Shown here piece by piece: positions 20,707 through 29,567 of a stretch of DNA of 64,000 bases. Every line of letters begins with the position of its first letter. Position 1 is the first letter of the stretch. The notes under the pieces are model-generated. The model ran no database searches and had not been told where the DNA came from. It saw only the letters and a list, made by a program, of their open reading frames with translations. The stretch spans positions 1,337,501-1,401,500 of the forward strand of contig NZ_OY829944.1 of NCBI RefSeq assembly GCF_963556105.2, read 5' to 3'. Origin of the DNA: an uncultured Tolumonas sp. (GTDB lineage Bacteria > Pseudomonadota > Gammaproteobacteria > Enterobacterales > Aeromonadaceae). The translations under genes and the position numbers were made by a program.

Positions 20707-21927
20707 CTCGGCGGTTGGCATTACAAACGGCGGCATGATGTAGATCAGTCGCCCGAACGGACGGATCCAGACCCCTTGTTCCACGAAGGTGGCTTGTAGT
20801 TCGGCCATGTTCACCGGGGTTTTGGTTTCCACCACACCGATAGCGCCGAGCACTCGCACATCAGCAACGGCCGGATGTTGCCGATAGACCGACAGCTCTT
20901 CGTTGAGTTGCTGTTCGAGCTGTTTGACACGTTGCTGCCACGGAGAATTTAGCAGCAGATCAAGCGAGGCATTCGCGACGGCGCAAGCCAGCGGGTTACC
21001 CATAAAGGTAGGGCCATGCATCAAGACACCCGCTTTGCCTGCACAGATGGTGGTGGCCACTTTTTCAGTCGTTAATGTCGCTGATAACGTCATATAACCG
21101 CCGGTCAGCGCTTTGCCGATGCACATAATATCGGGTGTGATTTCCGCCCATTCACAGGCAAACAGTTTGCCGGTGCGCCCGAAACCGGTGGCGATCTCAT
21201 CGGCAATCAGCAGGATCTGATATTCATCGCACAGCTCTCTAACCCGGCGCAGATATTGTGGATGATAAAAACGCATACCGCCGGCACCCTGCACGATGGG
21301 TTCCAGAATAACGGCGGCGATTTCATGTTGGTGCGCTGCTAACTGACGGGCGAAATCAGCGATATCCTCTTCCTGCCACTCATCTTGTGGTTGGCATTGC
21401 GGTGCGTCAGCAAACAGATGTTCTGGCAAAAAGCCTTGATACAACTCATGCATGCCACCTTGCGGATCACAGACACTCATCGCACCAAACGTATCGCCAT
21501 GATACCCCTTGCGGATGGTCAGAAAGCGATTTCGTGGCGTGCCTTTACTATGCCAATATTGAATGGCCATTTTCAGCGCGACTTCTACCGCCACCGAGCC
21601 GGAATCGGCCAGAAAAACGCGATCTAAACCTGCTGGCGTGATCTCAACCAGTTTACGGCACAGCTCAATGGCAGGTTGGTGAGTAATGCCACCAAACATC
21701 ACATGCGCCATATCCTGCAGCTGATTTTGTGCGGCAGCATTGAGTTCCGGTACATTATAACCGTGGATACACGCCCACCATGACGACATGCCATCGATCA
21801 GACGCCGCCCATCTTCCAGCTCAAGATAAACGCCTTCCGCTCGTTTGACGGGGTAAACCGGTAACGGCTGGCTTAACGAGGTGTAAGGGTGCCAGATATG
21901 CTGACTATCAAACTCTGAGTTGTTCAT
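20656..21927 (-). CDS. bioA: Adenosylmethionine-8-amino-7-oxononanoate aminotransferase
   Basis: BioA transfers an amino group from S-adenosylmethionine to KAPA, giving DAPA, the antepenultimate intermediate of biotin. The 423-residue protein is a class III PLP aminotransferase. Seen are the BioA N-terminus ([18 protein letters not shown]), [10 protein letters not shown], the PLP-ring motif [13 protein letters not shown] and the Schiff-base lysine in [16 protein letters not shown]. It is divergent from bioBFCD across a 101-bp region, as in E. coli. AGGA precedes the ATG. The end overlaps the convergent LysR gene. Confidence 0.97.
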   Translation of the reverse strand: MNNSEFDSQHIWHPYTSLSQPLPVYPVKRAEGVYLELEDGRRLIDGMSSWWACIHGYNVPELNAAAQNQLQDMAHVMFGGITHQPAIELCRKLVEITPAGLDRVFLADSGSVAVEVALKMAIQYWHSKGTPRNRFLTIRKGYHGDTFGAMSVCDPQGGMHELYQGFLPEHLFADAPQCQPQDEWQEEDIADFARQLAAHQHEIAAVILEPIVQGAGGMRFYHPQYLRRVRELCDEYQILLIADEIATGFGRTGKLFACEWAEITPDIMCIGKALTGGYMTLSATLTTEKVATTICAGKAGVLMHGPTFMGNPLACAVANASLDLLLNSPWQQRVKQLEQQLNEELSVYRQHPAVADVRVLGAIGVVETKTPVNMAELQATFVEQGVWIRPFGRLIYIMPPFVMPTAELSRLTKAIGVGLDSMA

Positions 21928-21964
21928 TTTTTATCCTGATGTAAATATCAGATTTCATTTTTAA

Positions 21965-21992
21965 TTGACAGTTTAACGGGCAGACATAGACT
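21965..21992 (+). promoter_or_regulatory. Putative bioBFCD promoter
   Basis: TTGACA (21965-21970), a 16-bp spacer, then TAGACT (21987-21992), 37 bp before bioB. The canonical BirA operator (TTGTAAACC...GGTTTACAA) is not recognisable here, unlike in E. coli, so biotin control by BirA cannot be claimed from the sequence. Confidence 0.5.
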
Positions 21993-22028
21993 ATCCAAAT
22001 AAATTCCGTCATTGAGTACAGAGAACCC

Positions 22029-23096
22029 ATGTCAGCCAGCATCCGTCATAACTGGACAGTTTCCGAAGTAGAAGCTTTGTTTGCTTTACCATTCAACGAC
22101 CTGCTATTTCAGGCGCAACTGGTACACCGTGAAAACTTCAACCCGAATGAAGTGCAGGTGAGCACCTTACTGTCGATTAAAACGGGTGCTTGCCCGGAAG
22201 ACTGTAAATATTGCCCGCAGAGCGCGCGTTATAATACAGGCTTGGAAAAAGAGACGTTGCTGGAAGTTGAAAAAGTATTGCAACGTGCTCAAGAAGCGAA
22301 AGAAGCAGGTTCTTCCCGTTTCTGTATGGGGGCGGCATGGCGTAACCCACGTGACCGCGATATGCCGTACATCATCCGGATGATCCAGGAAGTGAAAGGT
22401 CTTGGCATGGAAACCTGCATGACGCTGGGTATGCTGACCGAAGATCAGGCACAGCAACTGGCGGAAGCGGGCTTAGATTATTACAACCACAATCTGGACA
22501 CTTCACCGGAATTTTATAACGCCATCATTACTACCCGTACTTATCAGGAACGTCTGGATACGCTGCAGCATGTGCGTGATGCGGGTATGAAGATCTGTTC
22601 TGGCGGTATCGTCGGTATGGGCGAACAGGTTGAAGATCGTGCCGGTTTGCTGGTGCAGTTGGCTAACTTGCCGGTGCAACCAGAAAGCGTGCCGATCAAC
22701 ATGCTGGTGAAAGTGAAAGGCACGCCGCTGGAAAATCAGGCTGAGCTTGATCCATTCGATTTTATTCGCACCATTGCTGTTGCGCGTATTCTGATGCCGA
22801 AATCGCATGTTCGTCTGTCTGCGGGCCGTGAGAAAATGAACGATCAAATGCAGGCGCTGTGTTTTATGGCCGGCGCAAACTCGATTTTTTACGGCTGCAA
22901 ACTGCTGACAACTCCGAATGCCGATGCTAACGAAGACATGCAGCTGTTTTCCCGCTTAGGTCTGAAACCTGAAGCGCGTGCACAGAAACCAGATATGGTG
23001 GAAGAGCACGCATTACTGGAAGCTATTGCTGATCAGGCAGAAGGCGCATTGTTTTATGATGCCAGCAAACCAAAGGCACCGGCTAATGCCGTTTGA
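22029..23096 (+). CDS. bioB: Biotin synthase (radical SAM)
   Basis: BioB inserts sulfur into dethiobiotin to form biotin, the last step of the pathway. The 355-residue protein carries the radical-SAM Cys triad in [16 protein letters not shown] and the further conserved Cys/Arg positions that bind the auxiliary 2Fe-2S cluster ([36 protein letters not shown]). It is the first gene of a tightly packed bioBFCD operon; its last 11 bp overlap bioF. Confidence 0.98.
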   Translation: MSASIRHNWTVSEVEALFALPFNDLLFQAQLVHRENFNPNEVQVSTLLSIKTGACPEDCKYCPQSARYNTGLEKETLLEVEKVLQRAQEAKEAGSSRFCMGAAWRNPRDRDMPYIIRMIQEVKGLGMETCMTLGMLTEDQAQQLAEAGLDYYNHNLDTSPEFYNAIITTRTYQERLDTLQHVRDAGMKICSGGIVGMGEQVEDRAGLLVQLANLPVQPESVPINMLVKVKGTPLENQAELDPFDFIRTIAVARILMPKSHVRLSAGREKMNDQMQALCFMAGANSIFYGCKLLTTPNADANEDMQLFSRLGLKPEARAQKPDMVEEHALLEAIADQAEGALFYDASKPKAPANAV

Positions 23097-24237
23097 TCTG
23101 CAAACCGAATTAAATGAGCGGGCCCAACAGGGCCTGCTTCGTCAGCGGCAGATTTTGCAATCGGGGCAAGGGCGGTATATCACGCTGAATGACCGACGTT
23201 ATCTCAATTTCTCCAGCAATGATTATTTAGGTTTAGCGGCACAGCCGTTTTTGATCAAAGCCTGGCAGGAAGGGTTGGATCGCTGGGGTGTGGGCTCTGG
23301 TGCATCGCCATTGGTCACGGGATATACCGAAGCGCATGCGATGCTGGAACAAACCCTAGCGGAGTGGTTGCAGGTGGAATCAGTGCTGCTGTTTTCTACC
23401 GGTTTTGGTGCTAACCAAGCTGTAATCAAAGCGTTATTGCAGAAAGAGCATATCCAGTATCAAGACCGCCTCAATCATGCTTCGCTGCAGGAAGCGGGTG
23501 CGCAATCGCCAGCTAAAATGCTGCGTTTTCGGCATAACGATATGGCTCATCTGGCATCTCTGTTACAACCACGTTCTGGTTTGATCATGAGCGAAGGTGT
23601 GTTCAGCATGGATGGTGATCAGGCGCCTTGCCAGCAACTGGCGGAACTGGCTGCTCAAAGCGGCAATTGGCTGATGCTGGATGATGCGCATGGTATCGGT
23701 GTGCTGGGTGAGCAGGGCCGTGGCACGTTAGCGCAGCAGGGCGTTGCCCCCGATAGCGTACACATTCGTATGGCGACATTTGGCAAAGCGTTGGGTGTAG
23801 CTGGCGCATTTGTTGGCGGTAGCCGACAGTTCACCGATTACCTGGTTAATTTCGCGCGTGATTATGTCTACAGTACTCATATGCCGCCGGCACAGGCGCA
23901 TGCCATCAGTGCTGCCGTGGCATGGGTAAAACACGCTGATGATGAACGTGCGCATTTGCAGGCGTTGATCCGGCAATTTAAAGCAGGTATCGCTGAATTA
24001 GGCTTGGTGGCTGGGGAATCCTCAACGGCGATCCAACCGCTAATAATCGGTGATGCCGATAAAGCCGTGGCAGTAGCGAATAAATTACGTGAACGAGGTT
24101 TGTGGGTAACCGCGATCCGCCCGCCTACCGTACCGAAAGGGACGGCCCGGTTGCGAATTACGCTAACTGCGGCACATCAACCTTCAGATGTATGCCTTTT
24201 GCTTAATGAGTTAAAAGAGTGTGTGACAGATGCTTGA
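23086..24237 (+). CDS. bioF: 8-amino-7-oxononanoate synthase
   Basis: BioF condenses pimeloyl-ACP (or -CoA) with alanine to KAPA, using PLP. The 383-residue protein has the alpha-oxoamine synthase signatures [38 protein letters not shown] and the PLP-lysine motif [14 protein letters not shown]. The start at 23086 ([16 protein letters not shown]) lies inside the end of bioB, an 11-bp overlap suggesting translational coupling. It also overlaps bioC by 8 bp. Confidence 0.97.
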   Translation: MPFDLQTELNERAQQGLLRQRQILQSGQGRYITLNDRRYLNFSSNDYLGLAAQPFLIKAWQEGLDRWGVGSGASPLVTGYTEAHAMLEQTLAEWLQVESVLLFSTGFGANQAVIKALLQKEHIQYQDRLNHASLQEAGAQSPAKMLRFRHNDMAHLASLLQPRSGLIMSEGVFSMDGDQAPCQQLAELAAQSGNWLMLDDAHGIGVLGEQGRGTLAQQGVAPDSVHIRMATFGKALGVAGAFVGGSRQFTDYLVNFARDYVYSTHMPPAQAHAISAAVAWVKHADDERAHLQALIRQFKAGIAELGLVAGESSTAIQPLIIGDADKAVAVANKLRERGLWVTAIRPPTVPKGTARLRITLTAAHQPSDVCLLLNELKECVTDA

Positions 24238-25003
24238 ACCGGTAGATAAACAGGCGGTGGCACAGCGTTTTAGCAAAGCAGCGCAATCGTATGATCAATA
24301 TGCCTTGTTACAAAAAGAAGTTGGTCGTAATCTATTGAGTCTTATTCCTGATGAAAAATATGGGAATGGTCTCGATCTGGGATGTGGCTCCGGCTTTTTT
24401 TTGCCTGATTTGCAACAATTATGTAACTACCTGCTGGCGCTTGATATTTCACCCGGCATGCTGAAACAGGCCTCTTTGCGTGACAAAGCTCAAGGCTATG
24501 TTTGTGGTGATGCGGAAGCCTTACCGCTGCGCAGTGAGTCGTTGGATCTGGTGTTCTCCAGTTTGGCATTGCAGTGGTGCCATGATCCAGCGCAAGCTTT
24601 CAGGGAAATAAAAAGGGTATTAACGTCACAGGGTTACGCGCTGTTTGCTACGCTTAATTCGGGAAGTTTATTTGAGCTACGGGAAGCATGGATGGCGGTG
24701 GATGACCATGAGCATGTTAATCAGTTCATGGAGGAGCTGGAGCTTCGTTCAGTGTTACAGCAAGCGGAAATACAATGCAAAACCTGGCAGGTGCAACGCC
24801 ATGTTATGTATTACGCAGATGTGAATGCCATCTTGCAGAGTCTGAAGCGGATTGGTGCGAGTCAGGTTAATGGTCAGCGCAGTCAGGGATTATTAACCAG
24901 ACAAAAATTGCAATGCTTGCAGCAGGCATATGAACGATATCGGTTACCCACGGGACTGCTTCCGGTCACCTATAACGTGTGTTACGGAGTTTTACATCGA
25001 TGA
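24230..25003 (+). CDS. bioC: Malonyl-ACP O-methyltransferase
   Basis: BioC methylates malonyl-ACP to disguise it as a primer for the fatty-acid pathway making pimelate. The 257-residue protein has the BioC N-terminus (VAQRFSKAAQSYDQYALLQKEV) and SAM-binding motif I (GLDLGCGSGFF), followed by VCGDAEALPL and LDLVFSSLALQW. It overlaps bioF by 8 bp and bioD by 4 bp (ATGA). The esterase bioH that completes the route is not in this window. Confidence 0.95.
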   Translation: MLEPVDKQAVAQRFSKAAQSYDQYALLQKEVGRNLLSLIPDEKYGNGLDLGCGSGFFLPDLQQLCNYLLALDISPGMLKQASLRDKAQGYVCGDAEALPLRSESLDLVFSSLALQWCHDPAQAFREIKRVLTSQGYALFATLNSGSLFELREAWMAVDDHEHVNQFMEELELRSVLQQAEIQCKTWQVQRHVMYYADVNAILQSLKRIGASQVNGQRSQGLLTRQKLQCLQQAYERYRLPTGLLPVTYNVCYGVLHR

Positions 25004-25683
25004 GCAAAACCTTTTTTGTTACCGGCACTGATACCGATGTAGGTAAAACAACGAGTACGCTGGCTTTATTACATGCGGCTGCAGCACAAGGATTAAAAGC
25101 GGTTGCTTACAAACCAGTCGCTGCCGGTTGTGAAATTATGGAAGATGGCCTGTGCAATCAGGATGTCTTGTTATTGCAAAAGAATAGCTCTCTGCAATTA
25201 AGTTATGATCAGGTGGTGGGTTATTCTTTCGAAGCGTTTTCTTCCCCTCACATTGCTGCAGAAGAGTCGGGAACAACTATCAAATTAGATATACTGTCGG
25301 AAGGGCTTGCCTATTTGCAACAAAAAACCAACGCGGATATTATTTTTGTCGAAGGTGCGGGCGGCTGGCGCGTTCCGATCGGTCATGGGCATTTTCTGTC
25401 TGACTGGGTTAAATATGAAAACCTGCCCGTGATCATGGTAGTTGGTGCGCGCTTAGGTTGTATTAACCATGCGGTGCTAACACAAGAAGCAATTCATCAT
25501 GACATGTTGCAGCTGGCGGGTTGGTGCATGAATCGGATTAATCCGGCCATGAGCCACTACCAATCTAATCTCGAAACATTAAAGAGCTTATTACCTGCAC
25601 CGTTTTTAGGGGAAATCCCTTACATCAATAAGCCTTATGAGCATAATCTCGGGCAATATCTCGATATCTCCTCGCTTCTCTAA
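25000..25683 (+). CDS. bioD: Dethiobiotin synthetase
   Basis: BioD closes the ureido ring of DAPA with CO2 and ATP to give dethiobiotin. The 227-residue protein has the P-loop FVTGTDTDVGKTT at the N-terminus, AYKPVAAGCE and the EGAGGWRVPI motif. The start at 25000 overlaps the bioC stop by 4 bp. It is the last gene of the operon and is followed by a hairpin. Confidence 0.96.
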   Translation: MSKTFFVTGTDTDVGKTTSTLALLHAAAAQGLKAVAYKPVAAGCEIMEDGLCNQDVLLLQKNSSLQLSYDQVVGYSFEAFSSPHIAAEESGTTIKLDILSEGLAYLQQKTNADIIFVEGAGGWRVPIGHGHFLSDWVKYENLPVIMVVGARLGCINHAVLTQEAIHHDMLQLAGWCMNRINPAMSHYQSNLETLKSLLPAPFLGEIPYINKPYEHNLGQYLDISSLL

Positions 25684-25695
25684 TTTTACGCATAT

Positions 25696-25725
25696 AACCG
25701 AGGTGTTTTTATAAATACCTCGGTT
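25696..25725 (+). terminator. Probable bioBFCD terminator
   Basis: The 9-bp stem AACCGAGGT / ACCTCGGTT is followed by a short T run, 12 bp after the bioD stop. Confidence 0.65.
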
Positions 25726-25765
25726 TATTCGAAAGATATGCATTGTATTTCTTACATTTCATTTA

Positions 25766-25792
25766 CTTGAAATTCCTGTTGGCGCCCCTATG
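25766..25792 (+). promoter_or_regulatory. Sigma-32 (heat-shock) type promoter for htpX
   Basis: CTTGAAA (25766-25772) followed after 12 bp by CCCCTATG (25785-25792) resembles the RpoH consensus CTTGAAA-N13/14-CCCCATNT. It lies about 50 bp before htpX, a gene known to be heat-shock induced in E. coli. Confidence 0.6.
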
Positions 25793-25840
25793 ATCAGGTT
25801 GTGTGCGTATGCACATTAACGCACGTTGAAAGGAGCTGAA

Positions 25841-26716
25841 ATGAAACGCATTGTGCTGTTTCTTGCGACAAACTTAGCAGTGATGCTGGTGCTGTCGATC
25901 GTATTGAGTCTGTTAAGTAGTTTTTTTGGTATCAACACCCGTGGGTCGTCCGGTTTGTTGCTGATGGCAATGGTGTTTGGTTTCGGCGGCTCAATTATTT
26001 CTCTGCTGATGTCCAAATGGATGGCCAAACGTGCCTATGGCATTCAGCCGATTGAACAGCCACGCAATGAAGTTGAATACTGGTTGGTCAATACGGTTAA
26101 ACGTCAGGCGGAACAAGCTGGTATCGGTATGCCGGAAGTGGGTATCTATGACGCACCGGATATGAATGCATTCGCGACAGGTGCTAACCGTAATGAAGCG
26201 TTAGTGGCAGTCAGCTCGGGTTTGCTTTACAGCATGAGCCGTGATGAAGCTGAAGCGGTGTTGGCGCACGAAATAAGCCATGTTGCCAATGGCGATATGG
26301 TCACACTGACGTTAATTCAGGGGGTAGTGAATACCTTCGTGATTTACCTGTCGCGTTTGCTGGCGGGCATTATCAGTAATGTATCGCGCTCGGATGATGA
26401 AGAGTCCAGTTTTGGCGGTGGGATGGCTTATTTTGCTATCTCCATGGTGCTGGAGCTGGTATTTGGTATGTTGGCATCCGTCATTGTGATGTGGTTCTCT
26501 CGTCAACGTGAGTTCCGGGCTGATGCCGGTTCTGCCCGATTAGTCGGTAAAGAAAAGATGATCGCCGCCTTGGAACGACTGGCTCGGGGTCATGAATCAC
26601 AACTGGATGGCACTATGATGGCATTTGGTATCAATGGTAAAACGGCAATGACTGAACTGTTCATGAGCCATCCACCATTGGAAAAACGTATTCAGGCATT
26701 ACGCGACATGCGCTAA
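25841..26716 (+). CDS. htpX: Membrane zinc metalloprotease HtpX
   Basis: HtpX is an inner-membrane protease that degrades misfolded membrane proteins together with FtsH. The 291-residue protein has two N-terminal TM helices (about 4-22 and 34-55), the zinc-binding motif HEISH (about 140), two further hydrophobic segments (about 155-175 and 195-215) and the third ligand region [10 protein letters not shown]. The ATG at 25841 has AAGGAG 8 bp upstream. It is monocistronic with a heat-shock-type promoter and its own terminator. Confidence 0.97.
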   Translation: MKRIVLFLATNLAVMLVLSIVLSLLSSFFGINTRGSSGLLLMAMVFGFGGSIISLLMSKWMAKRAYGIQPIEQPRNEVEYWLVNTVKRQAEQAGIGMPEVGIYDAPDMNAFATGANRNEALVAVSSGLLYSMSRDEAEAVLAHEISHVANGDMVTLTLIQGVVNTFVIYLSRLLAGIISNVSRSDDEESSFGGGMAYFAISMVLELVFGMLASVIVMWFSRQREFRADAGSARLVGKEKMIAALERLARGHESQLDGTMMAFGINGKTAMTELFMSHPPLEKRIQALRDMR

Positions 26717-26729
26717 TAGCCAATAAATG

Positions 26730-26767
26730 AAAAAAGGTCGCTACGTTATGAGCGACCTTTTTTATTT
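26730..26767. terminator. Bidirectional terminator between htpX and ribB
   Basis: AAAAAAGGTCGCT / AGCGACCTTTTTT stem with an 8-nt loop. Poly-T tails occur on both strands, between two convergent genes. Confidence 0.92.
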
Positions 26768-26796
26768 CCATTGCTGGCTGTTTCAGTAAAAAATAA

Positions 26797-27450
26797 TTAA
26801 CCCGCTTCTTTGGCGTTCTCGGTCAGATAAGCCACCAAATCTTCGATACACAGCACCGGCATATCGTGTTTATCGGCAAATTTCACAATCTCTGGTAAAC
26901 GCGACATCGAGCCATCTTCATTCTGTAACTCGCACAAAACGCCATACGGTTTTAAACCGGCAAGCTTCATCAGATCGACAGTCGCTTCGGTATGACCACG
27001 ACGGGTTAAGACACCACCAGTACGGGCACGCAGAGGGAAGACATGGCCCGGACGATTAAGATCTGCAGCTACAGCCCCATCAGCGGTTGCTGTTCGAATG
27101 GTGGTGATGCGATCTTGAGCGGAAACACCGGTTGTAACCCCATGGGCGGCTTCAATGGTGATGGTAAAGCCAGTTTGATAAGCGCTGGTGTTATGTTCCA
27201 CCATCATTGGCAAGGCCAACTGGCGTACACGCTCTTCCGTCAGACATAAACACACAATGCCGGAACACTCACGGATCATCAGTGCCATTTGTTGCGGGGT
27301 CATTTTTTCTGCGGAAAAGATAAGATCGCCTTCATTTTCACGATCTTCGTCATCGACGACTAATACACCGTTACCTTGCTGCAATGCAGTCAAAGCTCGT
27401 TCTACACGTTGAAATGGATTGCCAAACGGGGTCAGTAAAGACTGATTCAT
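26797..27450 (-). CDS. ribB: 3,4-dihydroxy-2-butanone-4-phosphate synthase
   Basis: RibB converts ribulose-5-phosphate to the four-carbon precursor of riboflavin, releasing formate. The 217-residue single-domain protein matches E. coli RibB, with the acidic active-site loop [15 protein letters not shown], the ECSGIVCL motif and [12 protein letters not shown]. No RibA domain is fused. An FMN riboswitch lies in its leader. Confidence 0.96.
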   Translation of the reverse strand: MNQSLLTPFGNPFQRVERALTALQQGNGVLVVDDEDRENEGDLIFSAEKMTPQQMALMIRECSGIVCLCLTEERVRQLALPMMVEHNTSAYQTGFTITIEAAHGVTTGVSAQDRITTIRTATADGAVAADLNRPGHVFPLRARTGGVLTRRGHTEATVDLMKLAGLKPYGVLCELQNEDGSMSRLPEIVKFADKHDMPVLCIEDLVAYLTENAKEAG

Positions 27451-27499
27451 GGTAATACTCCTATGTATTGTTACCAGAATCAGGGCATGGAATAACAGA

Positions 27500-27681
27500 G
27501 CCTCCGCGAGACGCGGAGGCTTGTATTCTCTTTCATCCGGACTATAACCGTCGGCCCCGGAATTACACCGGATCTGCTGACATTAAAACGATGTTTTGTT
27601 TTAACCGCTCGCGGGCTCTCAGTCGGGAACCATTCCTGACTGTATACCGCCGGTGGGGACTTTCACCCCGCCCTGAGAATA
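27500..27681 (-). promoter_or_regulatory. FMN riboswitch (RFN element) with expression platform, ribB leader
   Basis: Read on the minus strand, the leader holds the conserved RFN pieces in order: CAGGGCGGGGTGAAAGTCCC, CACCGGCGGTAT, GAGAGCCCGCGAGC, CAGATCCGGTG, GGCCGACGGT and CCGGATGAAAGAGAA (aptamer about 27524-27681). A perfect 9-bp GC-rich hairpin (GCCTCCGCG / CGCGGAGGC, 27500-27520) follows and probably forms the expression platform; it is not followed by a clean T run, so control may act partly on translation. FMN binding is expected to reduce ribB expression. Confidence 0.95.
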
Positions 27682-27827
27682 TGCTCTGCTAGGTTAGTCC
27701 CAAATTTCATAAAATCCAAGTAATAGAATTGAAACATATGCCTTTTTCTGACTCATGCGAAGCAGTGCTGTGATAGGATTGAAGGTGTTACAGTGTATTA
27801 ACAAATCTACCCTTATGGTGCACGGGA

Positions 27828-29567
27828 ATGAGCGGAGATTCGTTGAAATATAAAAAATACCGAAATTACCTGATTGCTGGCAGTCTGTTTTTGGGCTGTA
27901 TTTCGGCTGCGCAGGCGAAGCCCGTTGTCTATGATATTCGCGGTGTTAAAGGCGAATCATTGGATAATGTGCGTTATTATCTTGCGGCATTACCAGCCAT
28001 TGATAGCCAAAAAGTTGAAGGCCGGGCAAGAAAAGTTGAGCTGGCTGTTCGGCAAGCCATGCAAGCGATTGGTTATTATTCCCCGCGCATCAATTTCACC
28101 TATCCCGCAGATAAAGATAACCGGTTACAGATACAAATCGACGCGGGTAAACCCGTGTTAATTCGCCAGCTTCAGGTCGAATTAGAAGGTGATGCCCAGA
28201 AAGATCCTGATTTCCTGAAAATTTTATCGTCGATGGATTTAGACGTTGGCGACGTCATGCATCACGGTAAATATGAAAATATCAAACGTCGGTTAAAAAC
28301 ACTGGCGGCTACCCACGGCTATTTTGACGCTAAGATGGAAAAAGCCGACGTCCAACTCTATCCCAATGATCGGGCGGCTGATATTCATATCATTTTCAAC
28401 AGCGGTCACCGCTATCGTTTTGGCGCGATTACGGTGGATGGTATTGCACAAACGAGTGTGATCCAGCCGTTATTACATTTTAAACAAGGTGATTTTTACG
28501 ATACGCGGAAATTGGCTAAACTCAGTCAGGCATTATCACAAACCCGTTATTTTCAGGTGGTGGATGTTCACCCACAAATGACAGATAACAGCGATTTTGT
28601 GATCCCCGTAATCGTGCATTTAGAGAAGAAAAAACAGAATCAGATGGAAACCGGTATCGGCTTTTCGACCGATGAAGGCCCTCGGGTACAGTGGAACTGG
28701 GAACGCCCGTGGGTGAATGATGACGGGCATCGTTTTTCCTCACAGATCAAGGTGGCACAAACCACACAAACTGTTGATTTCAGCTACCGCATTCCCAAGA
28801 AAAATCCGATCGATGATTATTATCAGCTGCAGACTACCTATGCCAATGTGGATCAGGCGGATACTCGCTCGCAGAAAATTGAGACGGGGTTACATTACTG
28901 GACTACGTTGCTGGGACGATGGCAACGAGATTATTTTTTCAAGACGGCGTATGAAAAATATGAACAAGGTGAAGATACCGGCAATAGTTTGTTATTCATG
29001 CCTGGCGCTTCCATTACCCGCGTCCGTAGTCAGGGCGGGATAGATCCGTATTGGGGCGATCAGCAGACGGTTTCTGTGATGTTTTCTGACCCTAGCTGGG
29101 GTTCAGATACCCGCTTTGTGAAAGTATGGGGACGCACCAAATGGCTACGGACTTATGCCAGTAAACATCGTTTCATCTTCCGCGCCGAACAAGGCGCTTT
29201 GCTTTGGGGAAACCTGAGTGAGATCCCGGCATCACAGCGTTTCTTTACGGGGGGTGATCAAACGGTACGTGGTTTTGGTTATGACAGTATTTCGCCATTG
29301 GACTCTTCCGGTAAGCTTTCCGGTGCGTTGAATGTCAGTGCGGGGAGTCTGGAATATAACTATCAGATCGCACCGAAGTGGCGAATAGCGACTTTTGTTG
29401 ATGCGGGTACCGCAACGAATGACTACAAAGATCCGTGGAAAATTGGGACTGGTGTGGGGGGGCGTTGGTTAACCCCCGTTGGTCAATTACGATTTGATTT
29501 AGCTTTTGGTGTATCGGAGCAACAGGTACCATTCCGTTTGCACTTTGCGTTGGGGCCTGAGTTATGA
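27828..29567 (+). CDS. tamA: Translocation and assembly module outer-membrane subunit TamA
   Basis: TamA is an Omp85-family outer-membrane barrel that works with TamB in inserting some outer-membrane proteins or moving lipids. The protein has a signal peptide (cleavage near AAQA-KP), three POTRA-like domains (about 30-265) and a C-terminal 16-strand barrel with the family motif TGGDQTVRGFGYDS and a final aromatic-rich strand. Length 579 fits TamA. The ATG at 27828 has a weak ribosome site; a TTG five codons on (27843) has a well-placed GGAG and may be the true start. It overlaps tamB by 4 bp. Confidence 0.94.
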   Translation: MSGDSLKYKKYRNYLIAGSLFLGCISAAQAKPVVYDIRGVKGESLDNVRYYLAALPAIDSQKVEGRARKVELAVRQAMQAIGYYSPRINFTYPADKDNRLQIQIDAGKPVLIRQLQVELEGDAQKDPDFLKILSSMDLDVGDVMHHGKYENIKRRLKTLAATHGYFDAKMEKADVQLYPNDRAADIHIIFNSGHRYRFGAITVDGIAQTSVIQPLLHFKQGDFYDTRKLAKLSQALSQTRYFQVVDVHPQMTDNSDFVIPVIVHLEKKKQNQMETGIGFSTDEGPRVQWNWERPWVNDDGHRFSSQIKVAQTTQTVDFSYRIPKKNPIDDYYQLQTTYANVDQADTRSQKIETGLHYWTTLLGRWQRDYFFKTAYEKYEQGEDTGNSLLFMPGASITRVRSQGGIDPYWGDQQTVSVMFSDPSWGSDTRFVKVWGRTKWLRTYASKHRFIFRAEQGALLWGNLSEIPASQRFFTGGDQTVRGFGYDSISPLDSSGKLSGALNVSAGSLEYNYQIAPKWRIATFVDAGTATNDYKDPWKIGTGVGGRWLTPVGQLRFDLAFGVSEQQVPFRLHFALGPEL

